From the IMG/VR virus record IMGVR_UViG_3300029922_001088, positions 1 through 52,726 of that record: a stretch of DNA of 52,726 nt; one strand, 5' to 3'. Below the pieces are notes generated by a model. The model ran no database searches. It had not been told where the DNA came from and saw only the letters and a list, made by a program, of their open reading frames with translations. Shown piece after piece: positions 38,840-47,070 of this stretch. Numbering within the stretch: the first letter of the stretch is position 1; each line of letters opens with the position of its first letter. The translations under genes and the position numbers were made by a program. Source of the stretch: a virus.

Positions 38840-40428
38840 ACCTGAAACTTGCCCAAAAATGGTATGACTCAAAGGAGTATAGAGACAAGCTCAAACAGCG
38901 TGTCGAGAATTTGATTGAAGCCAAAGCGGACATTCCAAAGGCAAAACTGCTCTATGCCTCAGACCCTATCCGCTTCATAGAGGACTTCGGCTGGCTCAAG
39001 ATTCCAAACTTCGGCAATGCCATCAAGCCTTTTTTTATGTTCGACTACCAGAAGGAAGTGATACACAGGATAAGGGAGGCAGAGGACGACTTCAACCCGC
39101 ATGAAATCCTTTCGGATAAGCCAAGAGAGATGGGCCTGACTTGGCTCATCGTCTACTACATGTATTGGCGGTGGCTGTTCTTCCCTAACTGGTCTGGCTT
39201 CGTCCTCTCGCGAACCGAGACCGAAGTGGATGATGGCTCTACCCTGCCAGACTCAAGCATCTTCGGAAAGCTCCGATGGGTCATGGCAAACACTCCGAGA
39301 TGGCTCATGCCTGATGGCTTCGTGCCAAAAGGAAAGAAAGGAACGAATACTGACATGACGCTTCGCTTGGTCAATCCAGCTTTAGGTTCGTCTATCAATG
39401 GCAGTTCCACGAACAGCAATGCAGGACGTTCCCGCCGCTACTCCTTTACCTTCGTAGACGAATGCTTCTATATAGAGAACTTCCTACAGGTCATAGCTTC
39501 TTTGGAATCAGTATCAAAGACTAAGGTCTTCGTGTCCTCGGCAAAGATGGGTCGCTCGTATAACGACTTCGTGAAGTCTATAGAAAAGAAAGGTGACTAC
39601 ATCTCTCTGACATGGCAAGACCACCCTTGGAAAGACCTTGAGTGGTATCACGACCTTGAGATAAAGGCCGAATTCAACCCAGAGGTCATGCGTGAAGCTG
39701 TCGTCTCTTATGCCCTCGATGCGAAGTCTCAATACTACCCAGAGATAACAAAGAGTCGAATCGACCCTATTGCCTATGACAGAAAGCGTCCGCTCTACGT
39801 CGGCCTCGACGTTGGCCGCTCAGATATGACTGTCCTTATATGGTTTCAGTTCACTGGCCTCGACTACAATATCTTGGAATGCTACGCCAACAAGAACCGA
39901 GACATCGAATGGTACGCACCTTTCCTGAATCCAGCTTTGAGCTATAACCCAGAGAAGTACAGCCCTTACCAGAAAGAGCTGATAAACAAATTAAGGGCAT
40001 GGCAGAAGCCCGTCGCCTACTTCGGAGAAGAGGCCCACAACCACAAGGTCATGCCACTCAATAGAAGTATCGTGCAGGAGTTCTTCAAGTACGGAGTCAA
40101 ACTGCGATGGAACGTGAATGCCATCCAGCATGAGCCTCGCCGCCATGCCACTTCACAGTTGCTTCCAAGAATGGTATTTAATAAAGACTCACCATACGTG
40201 ATGACCCTGTATGACGCGGTATCGAACAGTCGATATGCGAACTCGGTGACATCAAAAGAAGCCGCAAAAAAGCCAGTTCACGATTTAGAAATCTCTGACT
40301 ACCGTTCCGCCCTTGAAAATTTTTGTGTTTGCATTCCTCTGGTTCTCCGTCATCAGCGTACTGAAATTGCTTACCAAGGTGAAGAAAAGTCTGCTATCAG
40401 TGCCCTCATAAAACGAATGAAGATATGA
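38836..40428 (+). CDS. terL: Terminase large subunit, TTG start
   Basis: 530 residues, started at TTG 38836 overlapping the previous stop. ATPase domain: DKPREMGLTWLIV (about 94-106) is a deviant Walker A; FTFVDECFYI (about 207-216) is Walker B with the catalytic Glu. Nuclease domain: YVGLDVGRSDMTVLIWF (about 319-335) gives the first RNase H-like Asp; later acidic residues lie around 480-490. It drives DNA into proheads and cuts concatemers. Portal follows after an HNH and groEL. Confidence 0.85.
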   Translation: MNLKLAQKWYDSKEYRDKLKQRVENLIEAKADIPKAKLLYASDPIRFIEDFGWLKIPNFGNAIKPFFMFDYQKEVIHRIREAEDDFNPHEILSDKPREMGLTWLIVYYMYWRWLFFPNWSGFVLSRTETEVDDGSTLPDSSIFGKLRWVMANTPRWLMPDGFVPKGKKGTNTDMTLRLVNPALGSSINGSSTNSNAGRSRRYSFTFVDECFYIENFLQVIASLESVSKTKVFVSSAKMGRSYNDFVKSIEKKGDYISLTWQDHPWKDLEWYHDLEIKAEFNPEVMREAVVSYALDAKSQYYPEITKSRIDPIAYDRKRPLYVGLDVGRSDMTVLIWFQFTGLDYNILECYANKNRDIEWYAPFLNPALSYNPEKYSPYQKELINKLRAWQKPVAYFGEEAHNHKVMPLNRSIVQEFFKYGVKLRWNVNAIQHEPRRHATSQLLPRMVFNKDSPYVMTLYDAVSNSRYANSVTSKEAAKKPVHDLEISDYRSALENFCVCIPLVLRHQRTEIAYQGEEKSAISALIKRMKI

Positions 40429-41129
40429 GAAAAGGAAAAGAAATCATCTGTATAATATGTGGGAAATCTAAATACTATAACCCTTATAGGATAAAGTATC
40501 TCGCACCCAAATACTGTTCTAACCCATGTAAGCAAAAGGCTTTCGTGAATCCTAATCCGTTTAGCAAGGTTTTGAAGAAGTGTTCTGTCTGTAGCAAAGA
40601 AGTCTATCGGCCTTTAAGTCGGTCTGATACGGAGTATACTGCTTGCTCAAAAGGGTGTCATGGGAAGATTTCTGTGAGGAATTTAGGCAGTAGAATGTCT
40701 GGGAAAAGTCACTCTCAGGAAACAAGGAAGAAGATGTCGAAGTCGATGAGAGGTAAGAAACATAAGTTACCCCATGAATATGTCCAGCCAGTTCATAAGG
40801 TAATCAGGCAATTCTATGAGTATCGGTGTTGGCGTGAAGCTGTCTATAAGAGAGATGACTTTACCTGCCAGAAGTGTGAACAATGGGGTGGAAAATTGCA
40901 GGTTCACCACATCATTCCTTTCTCTGTCATTATAAAATATGTGAAGATGAGCTACGGGGAAGATGATATAGTAACTAAAGTATTTAAGTTTCCTTTAACT
41001 TTCGATGTAAGCAATGGAGTAACGCTCTGTAAGGAATGCCACAAAAATACAGATACTTACTTGAAGGTCATTCCAAAGAAAGTAGTTGAGGAGAATTTTA
41101 TAAAGATAGGTAACTTAATTAAACTATGA
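40425..41129 (+). CDS. HNH endonuclease with zinc fingers and NUMOD3-like repeat
   Basis: 234 residues, overlapping terL and groEL by 4 bp each. N-terminal CxxC fingers (CIICGKS, CSVCSKE), a NUMOD3-like DNA-binding segment GKSHSQETRKKMSKSMRGKKH (about 90-110), then HNH (CQKCEQWGGKLQVHHIIPFS ... NGVTLCKECHKNT, about 147-208). This is the build of phage homing endonucleases. Inserted without breaking either neighbour. Codon use is A/T-richer than that of terL. Confidence 0.8.
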   Translation: MRKGKEIICIICGKSKYYNPYRIKYLAPKYCSNPCKQKAFVNPNPFSKVLKKCSVCSKEVYRPLSRSDTEYTACSKGCHGKISVRNLGSRMSGKSHSQETRKKMSKSMRGKKHKLPHEYVQPVHKVIRQFYEYRCWREAVYKRDDFTCQKCEQWGGKLQVHHIIPFSVIIKYVKMSYGEDDIVTKVFKFPLTFDVSNGVTLCKECHKNTDTYLKVIPKKVVEENFIKIGNLIKL

Positions 41130-42676
41130 AAAACGAAAACTTTGAAGGTATCGAGGCTTTGGATAAGGCGATGGTAGGTGTGGATAGATTAGACCGAGCG
41201 GTATCTTCTACTATGGGAGCCGCTGGAAGGAACGCTGCTTACCGAGAATATGGACGCCCTATCACAACGAATGATGGTATTTCAATAGCAAGGAAGATGA
41301 ACCCTGAAATCGAGATTGAAGCCTTTGGAAAAGATTATGTAGAACAAGCCGCTCAAAAGACTGACGAGGAAGCTGGTGATGGTACATCTACAGCTATTTG
41401 TCTAACGTCCGCCATGATGCGTTTTGGTGTAGAGAAGATTAAAGAAGGGGTCAATCCGATGAAGCTCCGCCGAGAAATGAGTGCTTCTGTCGATAAGATA
41501 ATCCACCAACTTAAAGAAAAATCAATCCCAGTATCTACCGATGAGGAACTTTTCAACATAGCCAATATCTCTATGGAGGATGAGAAGATTGCCACTCTTA
41601 TAAAGGACTCCTTCAAACGTGTAGGTTTGGACGGCAGGGTTATTGTCGATGAATCTTCTGATAGTGATGTCAAAAAAGAGGAATACGATGGTATGCGTTT
41701 CGACAGGGGTATCATGCACGATGAGTTTATAACTGATATACACAAGCAGGAAACAGTACTCGAAGACATCTATATTCTTGTTTCGGACAAGAAGCTCAGT
41801 ATGATTATGGATATTTTCCCTCTATGGGAAAGTCTCATGGCAAAAGGAATCAGGTATCTACTTGTCATGTGTGATACTTTTTCTGGCGAGCTTTTGGCTA
41901 CAGCTGACAAGAATGCTCGGAAAGGCATATTCTTGATGGTTCCAGTCCGCAAACCCCATAGTAAGGAGTTGATGCAAGATGTCGCAACTATAGTAGGGGC
42001 GACTGCTATTACTGAAAGCATGGGTATCAATCAACTCGATGCCTCTCATTTCGAGTTCCTCGGCAAAGCAAAAAGGGTCATTGTCGGCAAAGAGAATACC
42101 CTTATTATTGGCGGTGAAGGTAAAAAGGAGAAGATAGAAGAACGGGTCGCAAGTATCAGGAAGCAGTTGGAGACTGCCGAGAACTATGAAAAGAAGGTCT
42201 TAGACGACAGACTTGCCAAACTCACTAAAGGGGTTGTCATCATAAAGGTTGGTGGCCCTACAACGGCAATGATGAAGTACACCAAGAAGAAGGTAGATGA
42301 TGCAGTCAACGCAACAAAGGCTGCTATGGAGGAAGGTATTGTTATCGGAGGAGGTAAGACTTTATATGAACTGGCTTCGACGCCCGCTGAGAACGAAGGT
42401 GACTCTGTCGTAAAGAGAGCACTTATGGAGCCTATTAAATGGATTATAAAGAACTCAGGAGAGGATGCTGAGTTAATCCTAGAACATCTTGAGACTGGCG
42501 AAGTTTTCGACGTCCGAAAGATGGAGGTGTCTAAAGACCCGATGAAGGATGGAATCATTGACCCTACCAAGGTTGAGAGATGTGCCTTGAAGAATGCTAC
42601 TGAACAAGCGGCTTTGCTTCTTACGACCCAAACAATAATTTGTGATATTCCAGAAAAGAAAGAGGATGTGGTATAA
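41126..42676 (+). CDS. groEL: GroEL-like group I chaperonin
   Basis: 516 residues (E. coli 548). Equatorial/ATP site: MGAAGRN, PITTNDGISIARK, then EEAGDGTSTA with the GDGT nucleotide Asp. Apical region GMRFDRGIMHDEFITD with a shortened loop where cellular GroEL has PGFGDRRK. The intermediate domain has KKKVDDAVNATKAAMEEGIVIGGG with the hydrolytic Asp (D398 equivalent). The C-terminal GGM repeat is missing. Both catalytic Asp are kept, so ATPase function is likely. It sits between terL and portal, suggesting folding of head proteins. The partner GroES is 24 kb away on the same strand. Confidence 0.9.
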   Translation: MKNENFEGIEALDKAMVGVDRLDRAVSSTMGAAGRNAAYREYGRPITTNDGISIARKMNPEIEIEAFGKDYVEQAAQKTDEEAGDGTSTAICLTSAMMRFGVEKIKEGVNPMKLRREMSASVDKIIHQLKEKSIPVSTDEELFNIANISMEDEKIATLIKDSFKRVGLDGRVIVDESSDSDVKKEEYDGMRFDRGIMHDEFITDIHKQETVLEDIYILVSDKKLSMIMDIFPLWESLMAKGIRYLLVMCDTFSGELLATADKNARKGIFLMVPVRKPHSKELMQDVATIVGATAITESMGINQLDASHFEFLGKAKRVIVGKENTLIIGGEGKKEKIEERVASIRKQLETAENYEKKVLDDRLAKLTKGVVIIKVGGPTTAMMKYTKKKVDDAVNATKAAMEEGIVIGGGKTLYELASTPAENEGDSVVKRALMEPIKWIIKNSGEDAELILEHLETGEVFDVRKMEVSKDPMKDGIIDPTKVERCALKNATEQAALLLTTQTIICDIPEKKEDVV

Positions 42677-42677
42677 T
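42669..42677 (+). promoter_or_regulatory. Extended -10 promoter (TGGTATAAT)
   Basis: Overlaps the end of groEL. Transcription would start only a few bases before the GTG start at 42688, giving a nearly leaderless mRNA. Confidence 0.6.
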
Positions 42678-42687
42678 TATAGGATAA

Positions 42688-42969
42688 GTGAGACAGGATA
42701 TTTTGGATTTCCTCAAATTGGCACATAAACGTCTCGGTGTGGAGGCGTACTATATCCCTGACGGGGATATTTATGTAGTGACTAAATGCCAGAAAGCGGT
42801 GCAGAACTTCACCAGCGACAAGTTCTATCAGATACCAAAGTGGCATCGCCTGAACGAATGGTACGGGATGATTAAGCTAGGTTTGAATCAGAATATGGGC
42901 GAAAAGACACTCCACGACCAAATACAGCAAACGATGAGCTTCGGAAAGAAAATATACCTACATGGCTAA
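42688..42969 (+). CDS. 93-residue hypothetical protein, GTG start
   Basis: MRQDILDFLKLAHKRLG start; alpha/beta. Overlaps the portal gene by 8 bp. Not recognised. Possible small packaging or head accessory protein. Confidence 0.55.
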   Translation: MRQDILDFLKLAHKRLGVEAYYIPDGDIYVVTKCQKAVQNFTSDKFYQIPKWHRLNEWYGMIKLGLNQNMGEKTLHDQIQQTMSFGKKIYLHG

Positions 42970-45055
42970 AACACCACCACTCGACCCTACCAAAGTACGA
43001 CCTGAAGACATGCGGGCAGGCTTAATCAGCGAAAAAGAGACAGAGGCTATGGGGGCTTTGTATACTGATTTCTACAAGTGGAAGTCGTATCGTGCAGGAA
43101 CCGTTCGCCAGTTCCAGAACTACTCTTTTGAAGAGATGCTTATAGTCTCACGCGAACTGTTCTGGAATACCATGACCACGGATTCAAAAGACCTTCGTGC
43201 TCTTGGTCTCGACTTCTCCATCCCTTTCGCCAGGAAAGAGACTATGGACTTTCTCAGCCGTATCACGGCTTTGAATATAAAGCCTCGAATGACAGGAGAT
43301 AACCTAGATGCGGTGGGCATGAAAGTTCTCAATGGCCTCTATGCCAAATGGCGTTTTCACTCAAATGACAAAGTAGAGAAGTTCTGGGAAATGCTGTACG
43401 GCCTCGTAAACGGAACGGTCTGTTCTTATGTCGGCTTTGATGACACTGTATACCAGCGACGCTATTTGAAGTCCTATGACCCTGAAACGGGCAAGTTCAA
43501 GCTAGAGACTGGCGAAGAGACTCCCTATAACGATGTCACGAAGGAAATCGTGCCTATCGAGGACATGTACATCCCTAAGATATACGAACGCAATTTCCAG
43601 AAACAAGGGAAGTGTATTTGGAAGACTCAGATGGAGGAAAGCGATTTCCACGCCATGTACGACCAGAAGTACCCAAATGCCAAGTATGTGGTAGCTGGAA
43701 ACCGAATCGCAGAAGACTCACTCTATTACCGACTGCTCGGTGGCTCAGGCACTACTTCATATAATAAGGTGGAGATTTTGAATAAATACGACTGGCTGAC
43801 CGATGAGCACATCATGGGATGTTCAGGCATCCTTTTGAACCGCCTTGGCTCAGAACTTGACCCAACCATCGCGCCAATGCCGTTTGACCACAAGATGGGG
43901 CCTTTCACATGGGGCATCACTTCTCCTTTGGATGAAAAGCTCGCCTACGGTCTACCTACACCTTTCCTAGTAAAAGACCCACATAAGATACTTAACGTCG
44001 GATTTACCATGATGGTTGAGCGCGAATTCCGTGCAGTTGACCCAGTTATCCTTTCATCAGACATCGAAAGTCCAGACCTCATCTACGGCCAGCATCGTGT
44101 CATTCCAGTCAACGATGTCAACGCGTACAAGGAGTTTAAGCTCCAAGAGCCTTCTACTCAGTATTTCAACATGTTGAACTCTATCGAGAGCAATATGACC
44201 GCACAGGCTCAAGGTGGCGATAGTTCAGCCGCTCCTTCAAAGCAACCAAAGAGTTCCCGAGAAGTCATGGAGAATGCCGAGCAACAGCAAGATGCTATGG
44301 CTAATACTATGGTCATGTACTACGACCTTGTTCGCCAAGAGATTCTTTTGACGCTCAAGACCATGTTCCAGTTCTACACAGCTGGGAAGTACGAGGATGC
44401 CGATAAAGGAATCTATCGTTCCCTCATGGTTCCTGATATGCCTTTGACCCTTGGAGGCACGGGCGACTTGAAACTCCGTTTGGTAGACAAGAAACAGCCT
44501 GATGTAGCTATCATGCTTGAGGCTATCAAGGAAAGCGCAAAGAATGGCAAGCAGACTGAAATCATCGAAATCCCTATCAAGTTCATACAAGATTTGGAGT
44601 TTCAGATAACCAAAATAGAGTTCGAGCCTGATTCTTCAGACGAGCTTGAGCTTTCTAACTGGGTAGCAAATGTCCTTGAGCCTATGGTCAACATCTTCGT
44701 GCCACAGGGAATCGCAGACCCAGCTAAGGTTTTCCTCCGATGGCTCGAAAAGATGGGTGAATCTCCTGCTGACTTCTCTTCGGATAAGGTAGCTTCTAGC
44801 CTTTTGAATACAGGTGATTATGCTCCTCCTCCACCTCAACAGCAGGTGCAACCAGGACAGCCACAGCCAGGGACACCTGGAGCTACGCAGTTCCCTGGTG
44901 GCCCACAGCTCATGGGTGCTCAACAGGGTCAGCCAGCTCAGCAAGGAAACATGCGTCAGATAAACGTCGGTTCAGGCAAAGCCAATATGTCTCCAAAGAT
45001 GCCAAAGCCGAAATTCGGGGCTAGAACCAATAAGGGTTTACCTATTCGCAAATAA
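42962..45055 (+). CDS. Portal protein
   Basis: 697 residues, as for podoviral portals. Assigned from position after terminase and before scaffold/capsid, from the N-terminal helical part (FARKETMDFLSRITALNIKPRM), the central beta/helix clip-like part (GTVCSYVGFDD, VPIEDMYIPKIYE) and the long C-terminal region. The last 80 residues are Pro/Gln/Gly-rich (PPPPQQQVQPGQPQPG) and probably disordered in the head interior. Confidence 0.75.
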   Translation: MAKTPPLDPTKVRPEDMRAGLISEKETEAMGALYTDFYKWKSYRAGTVRQFQNYSFEEMLIVSRELFWNTMTTDSKDLRALGLDFSIPFARKETMDFLSRITALNIKPRMTGDNLDAVGMKVLNGLYAKWRFHSNDKVEKFWEMLYGLVNGTVCSYVGFDDTVYQRRYLKSYDPETGKFKLETGEETPYNDVTKEIVPIEDMYIPKIYERNFQKQGKCIWKTQMEESDFHAMYDQKYPNAKYVVAGNRIAEDSLYYRLLGGSGTTSYNKVEILNKYDWLTDEHIMGCSGILLNRLGSELDPTIAPMPFDHKMGPFTWGITSPLDEKLAYGLPTPFLVKDPHKILNVGFTMMVEREFRAVDPVILSSDIESPDLIYGQHRVIPVNDVNAYKEFKLQEPSTQYFNMLNSIESNMTAQAQGGDSSAAPSKQPKSSREVMENAEQQQDAMANTMVMYYDLVRQEILLTLKTMFQFYTAGKYEDADKGIYRSLMVPDMPLTLGGTGDLKLRLVDKKQPDVAIMLEAIKESAKNGKQTEIIEIPIKFIQDLEFQITKIEFEPDSSDELELSNWVANVLEPMVNIFVPQGIADPAKVFLRWLEKMGESPADFSSDKVASSLLNTGDYAPPPPQQQVQPGQPQPGTPGATQFPGGPQLMGAQQGQPAQQGNMRQINVGSGKANMSPKMPKPKFGARTNKGLPIRK

Positions 45056-45058
45056 AAC

Positions 45059-45433
45059 ATGAAAAACAAAATACTTCGCTGGCTATATACCCATTACGAG
45101 CAGGAGTTTAATGACTTCCTTGTAGAGTCCTTTTTCGGTGAAATCCCCTCAGATGTTCGTTTGCCTTCGGTGAACTACCTCGCCGCTGGGAAGGTGACGC
45201 TAGAGCGTTTCTTCACAGTTCAGGCTTACCAGATGACCAAACGCTCGATAGCAGATGGGAAGAACCCTGAATACTACAAAGGGATATTGACTCACATCAG
45301 GGCTATGCTTGTGCTTATTGCAGGCACGACTGCCCAGAAAAGTGTTTCACAGGAAACCAAAAAGCCCGTAGACCCTATAGATGGTGTGCGTTCTTTCGTT
45401 TCGCAAGCGAAAAAGTTGGCCGCTAAAAAGTAG
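45059..45433 (+). CDS. 124-residue hypothetical head-region protein
   Basis: Helical, basic C-terminus (SQAKKLAAKK). Located between portal and scaffold; no motif. Contains a TTTCGC palindrome near its end (45399). Confidence 0.6.
   Translation: MKNKILRWLYTHYEQEFNDFLVESFFGEIPSDVRLPSVNYLAAGKVTLERFFTVQAYQMTKRSIADGKNPEYYKGILTHIRAMLVLIAGTTAQKSVSQETKKPVDPIDGVRSFVSQAKKLAAKK
45399..45412. repeat. Dispersed palindrome TTTCGC-AA-GCGAAA
   Basis: Copy of the genome-wide palindrome near the end of the 45059-45433 gene. Confidence 0.8.
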
Positions 45434-45435
45434 TA

Positions 45436-45444
45436 TGGTATAAT
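45436..45444 (+). promoter_or_regulatory. Extended -10 promoter (TGGTATAAT)
   Basis: Only eight bases before the ATG at 45453; the transcript would be essentially leaderless. Confidence 0.6.
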
Positions 45445-45452
45445 TATTACAC

Positions 45453-45632
45453 ATGGCATCTATTGGTTCAATCAAAGTAGCAACGATGAAGGCCCCTGTT
45501 TTTAAGACGGTGAACTTCAAGGCACCTTCTATCAAAGTCCCCTCTGTTGGTAAAATCAATACCAATATCTCTGCTCCTGTAGCTCGTGCTTCTCAAATCA
45601 AGGTATCAAATAAAGGCCTCGGAATGCCTTGA
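45453..45632 (+). CDS. 59-residue basic Lys/Val/Pro-repeat protein
   Basis: Repeats of the type (F/S)K(A/V)P with Val/Ile alternation (KAPVFKTVNFKAPSIKVPS). Probably extended and nucleic-acid binding or capsid-associated. Directly behind its own promoter. Not recognised. Confidence 0.55.
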   Translation: MASIGSIKVATMKAPVFKTVNFKAPSIKVPSVGKINTNISAPVARASQIKVSNKGLGMP

Positions 45633-45656
45633 TAGTTTGGACATGTCAAAAGGGCA

Positions 45657-45665
45657 TGGTATAAT
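45657..45665 (+). promoter_or_regulatory. Extended -10 promoter (TGGTATAAT)
   Basis: Upstream of the scaffold-like gene with a leader of about 105 bases. Confidence 0.65.
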
Positions 45666-45671
45666 TATCTG

Positions 45672-45778
45672 TAATAGCTTTTTTATAAACGTGTTTATGA
45701 GTGTCGTCTACTCGCCGTAAGGCTTAAAGGACGTTAATTTAGGGCGTAGTCGCTGGGTCGCCAACAGCAAACAACCAC
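45672..45778 (+). promoter_or_regulatory. Structured 5' leader of the scaffold/capsid operon
   Basis: Contains ATAAAC/GTTTAT, a GCC-GTAA-GGC hairpin with a GNRA loop, and CTAC...GTAG plus GGCG...CGCC pairings just before the start codon. Suggests translational control of abundant head proteins. No known riboswitch recognised. Confidence 0.4.
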
Positions 45779-46408
45779 ATGGATTATAAAGAAATTGTTT
45801 CTAAGGCGTTGGCAGGTGAGAATGTAACGGAACTTGTGAAGGAGTTTACTCCTGAACAGAAGGTGGAATACAATCGAGAGTTGGTCAATGCTTCTGACGA
45901 AGCCGCTAGATTAGCCCTCGAAAAGAAAACCGCCATTCAGAAGGAACTCGACAGGAAGGCTGCACAACATGCAGAACCAACCGCAGAACTTTCTGCTTTC
46001 AGAAGTGAGCAACTTCAAAAGGCAAAGAACAAGTTATATTCAAACCCAGACTACCCCCTCACAGATGCTCAGAAGACTCTCCTAGAGCAATCTTTCCCAA
46101 AGTACGATTCAGGCAAGATGGACGCAGACAATATCTATGAAGATTTGACTACGGCCTACGCTGTCATAAATAAGAATCAGCTCATTGCAGACGGTAAGAA
46201 GATTCAGGAATTCTCCAAGAACGCCTCTGGCTTTAACGCTACAGGTGCAAATCAGCAAGGAGGTTCTATAAATCCTGATGCTGCCAAGTTTTCGCCACAG
46301 GCCCAGGACATCTGGAACGCATGGCAGAGAGATGGCATCGTCGGTAAAAACTACTCCCTTGAAGCTGCGGAAAGGATTGCCAAGAACGGCTTTTCAAAAG
46401 ACATCTAA
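45779..46408 (+). CDS. Scaffold-like head assembly protein
   Basis: 209 residues, helical and charged, with a Gly/Asn/Gln-rich hinge (about 160-170) and a basic helical C-terminus. Position between portal and major capsid protein is the usual place for scaffold. No sequence signature, so assignment rests on context and composition. Confidence 0.55.
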   Translation: MDYKEIVSKALAGENVTELVKEFTPEQKVEYNRELVNASDEAARLALEKKTAIQKELDRKAAQHAEPTAELSAFRSEQLQKAKNKLYSNPDYPLTDAQKTLLEQSFPKYDSGKMDADNIYEDLTTAYAVINKNQLIADGKKIQEFSKNASGFNATGANQQGGSINPDAAKFSPQAQDIWNAWQRDGIVGKNYSLEAAERIAKNGFSKDI

Positions 46409-46457
46409 ATTTCAATATAGAACGTGTGGATTACTAAACAGATAATCCTACACATTT

Positions 46458-47027
46458 ATGGCGTTTACACGCACAAAGGGTTATGACGAGGTAGAACTTA
46501 AATCAGTCGTCCTCGCTAACTCAGTTACCGTTTCAGTAGGCGATGTCATCCGTCCTGGAGACACCACGCAGGCTCCCTACGCAATCCCAGCTCAGAATGC
46601 TACCAACTCCTCTCAGTGGACTGGTATCAACCTCGGTGTTGTTCAGTCGATTACGAACACAGGTAAGCCTTCAGAGCTGAACACAGTCACGACAGCTTCA
46701 ACGAACCAGACGACAAAGCTCTACTCTGTTGAGTATATTCCTTGCCGCCTCGATGTTGAATACATCGCTGACCTTTCTGCTGATGCAGGTACGACGACTG
46801 GTTCAGACACTTACATGGCTCAGTTCTACTTGGGTTACACGACGTCAGGCCATTACAACAGCACATTGGGTCAGGCAAACGGCCAGCTCGATGAATCTTC
46901 TGTTGCAGTGTTCTCGACTCAGCTTCACTTCTTCTCGTATGGTCAGTACACGAAAGGCAACATCAATGCGACTACTGGAAAGTATACGCAGGTCGCTGGT
47001 TACTTCGAGTTCACAAAGGTAGTCTAG
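46458..47027 (+). CDS. Beta-rich head decoration/minor capsid-like protein
   Basis: 189 residues, beta-rich, directly upstream of the major capsid gene. SVGDVIRPGDTTQAPYAIPAQNAT resembles decoration-type beta folds (lambda gpD-like size class). Assigned from position. Confidence 0.5.
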   Translation: MAFTRTKGYDEVELKSVVLANSVTVSVGDVIRPGDTTQAPYAIPAQNATNSSQWTGINLGVVQSITNTGKPSELNTVTTASTNQTTKLYSVEYIPCRLDVEYIADLSADAGTTTGSDTYMAQFYLGYTTSGHYNSTLGQANGQLDESSVAVFSTQLHFFSYGQYTKGNINATTGKYTQVAGYFEFTKVV

Positions 47028-47070
47028 TCTTTATCGGAATTATCCACTTATTACTTAACACTAAACATTT

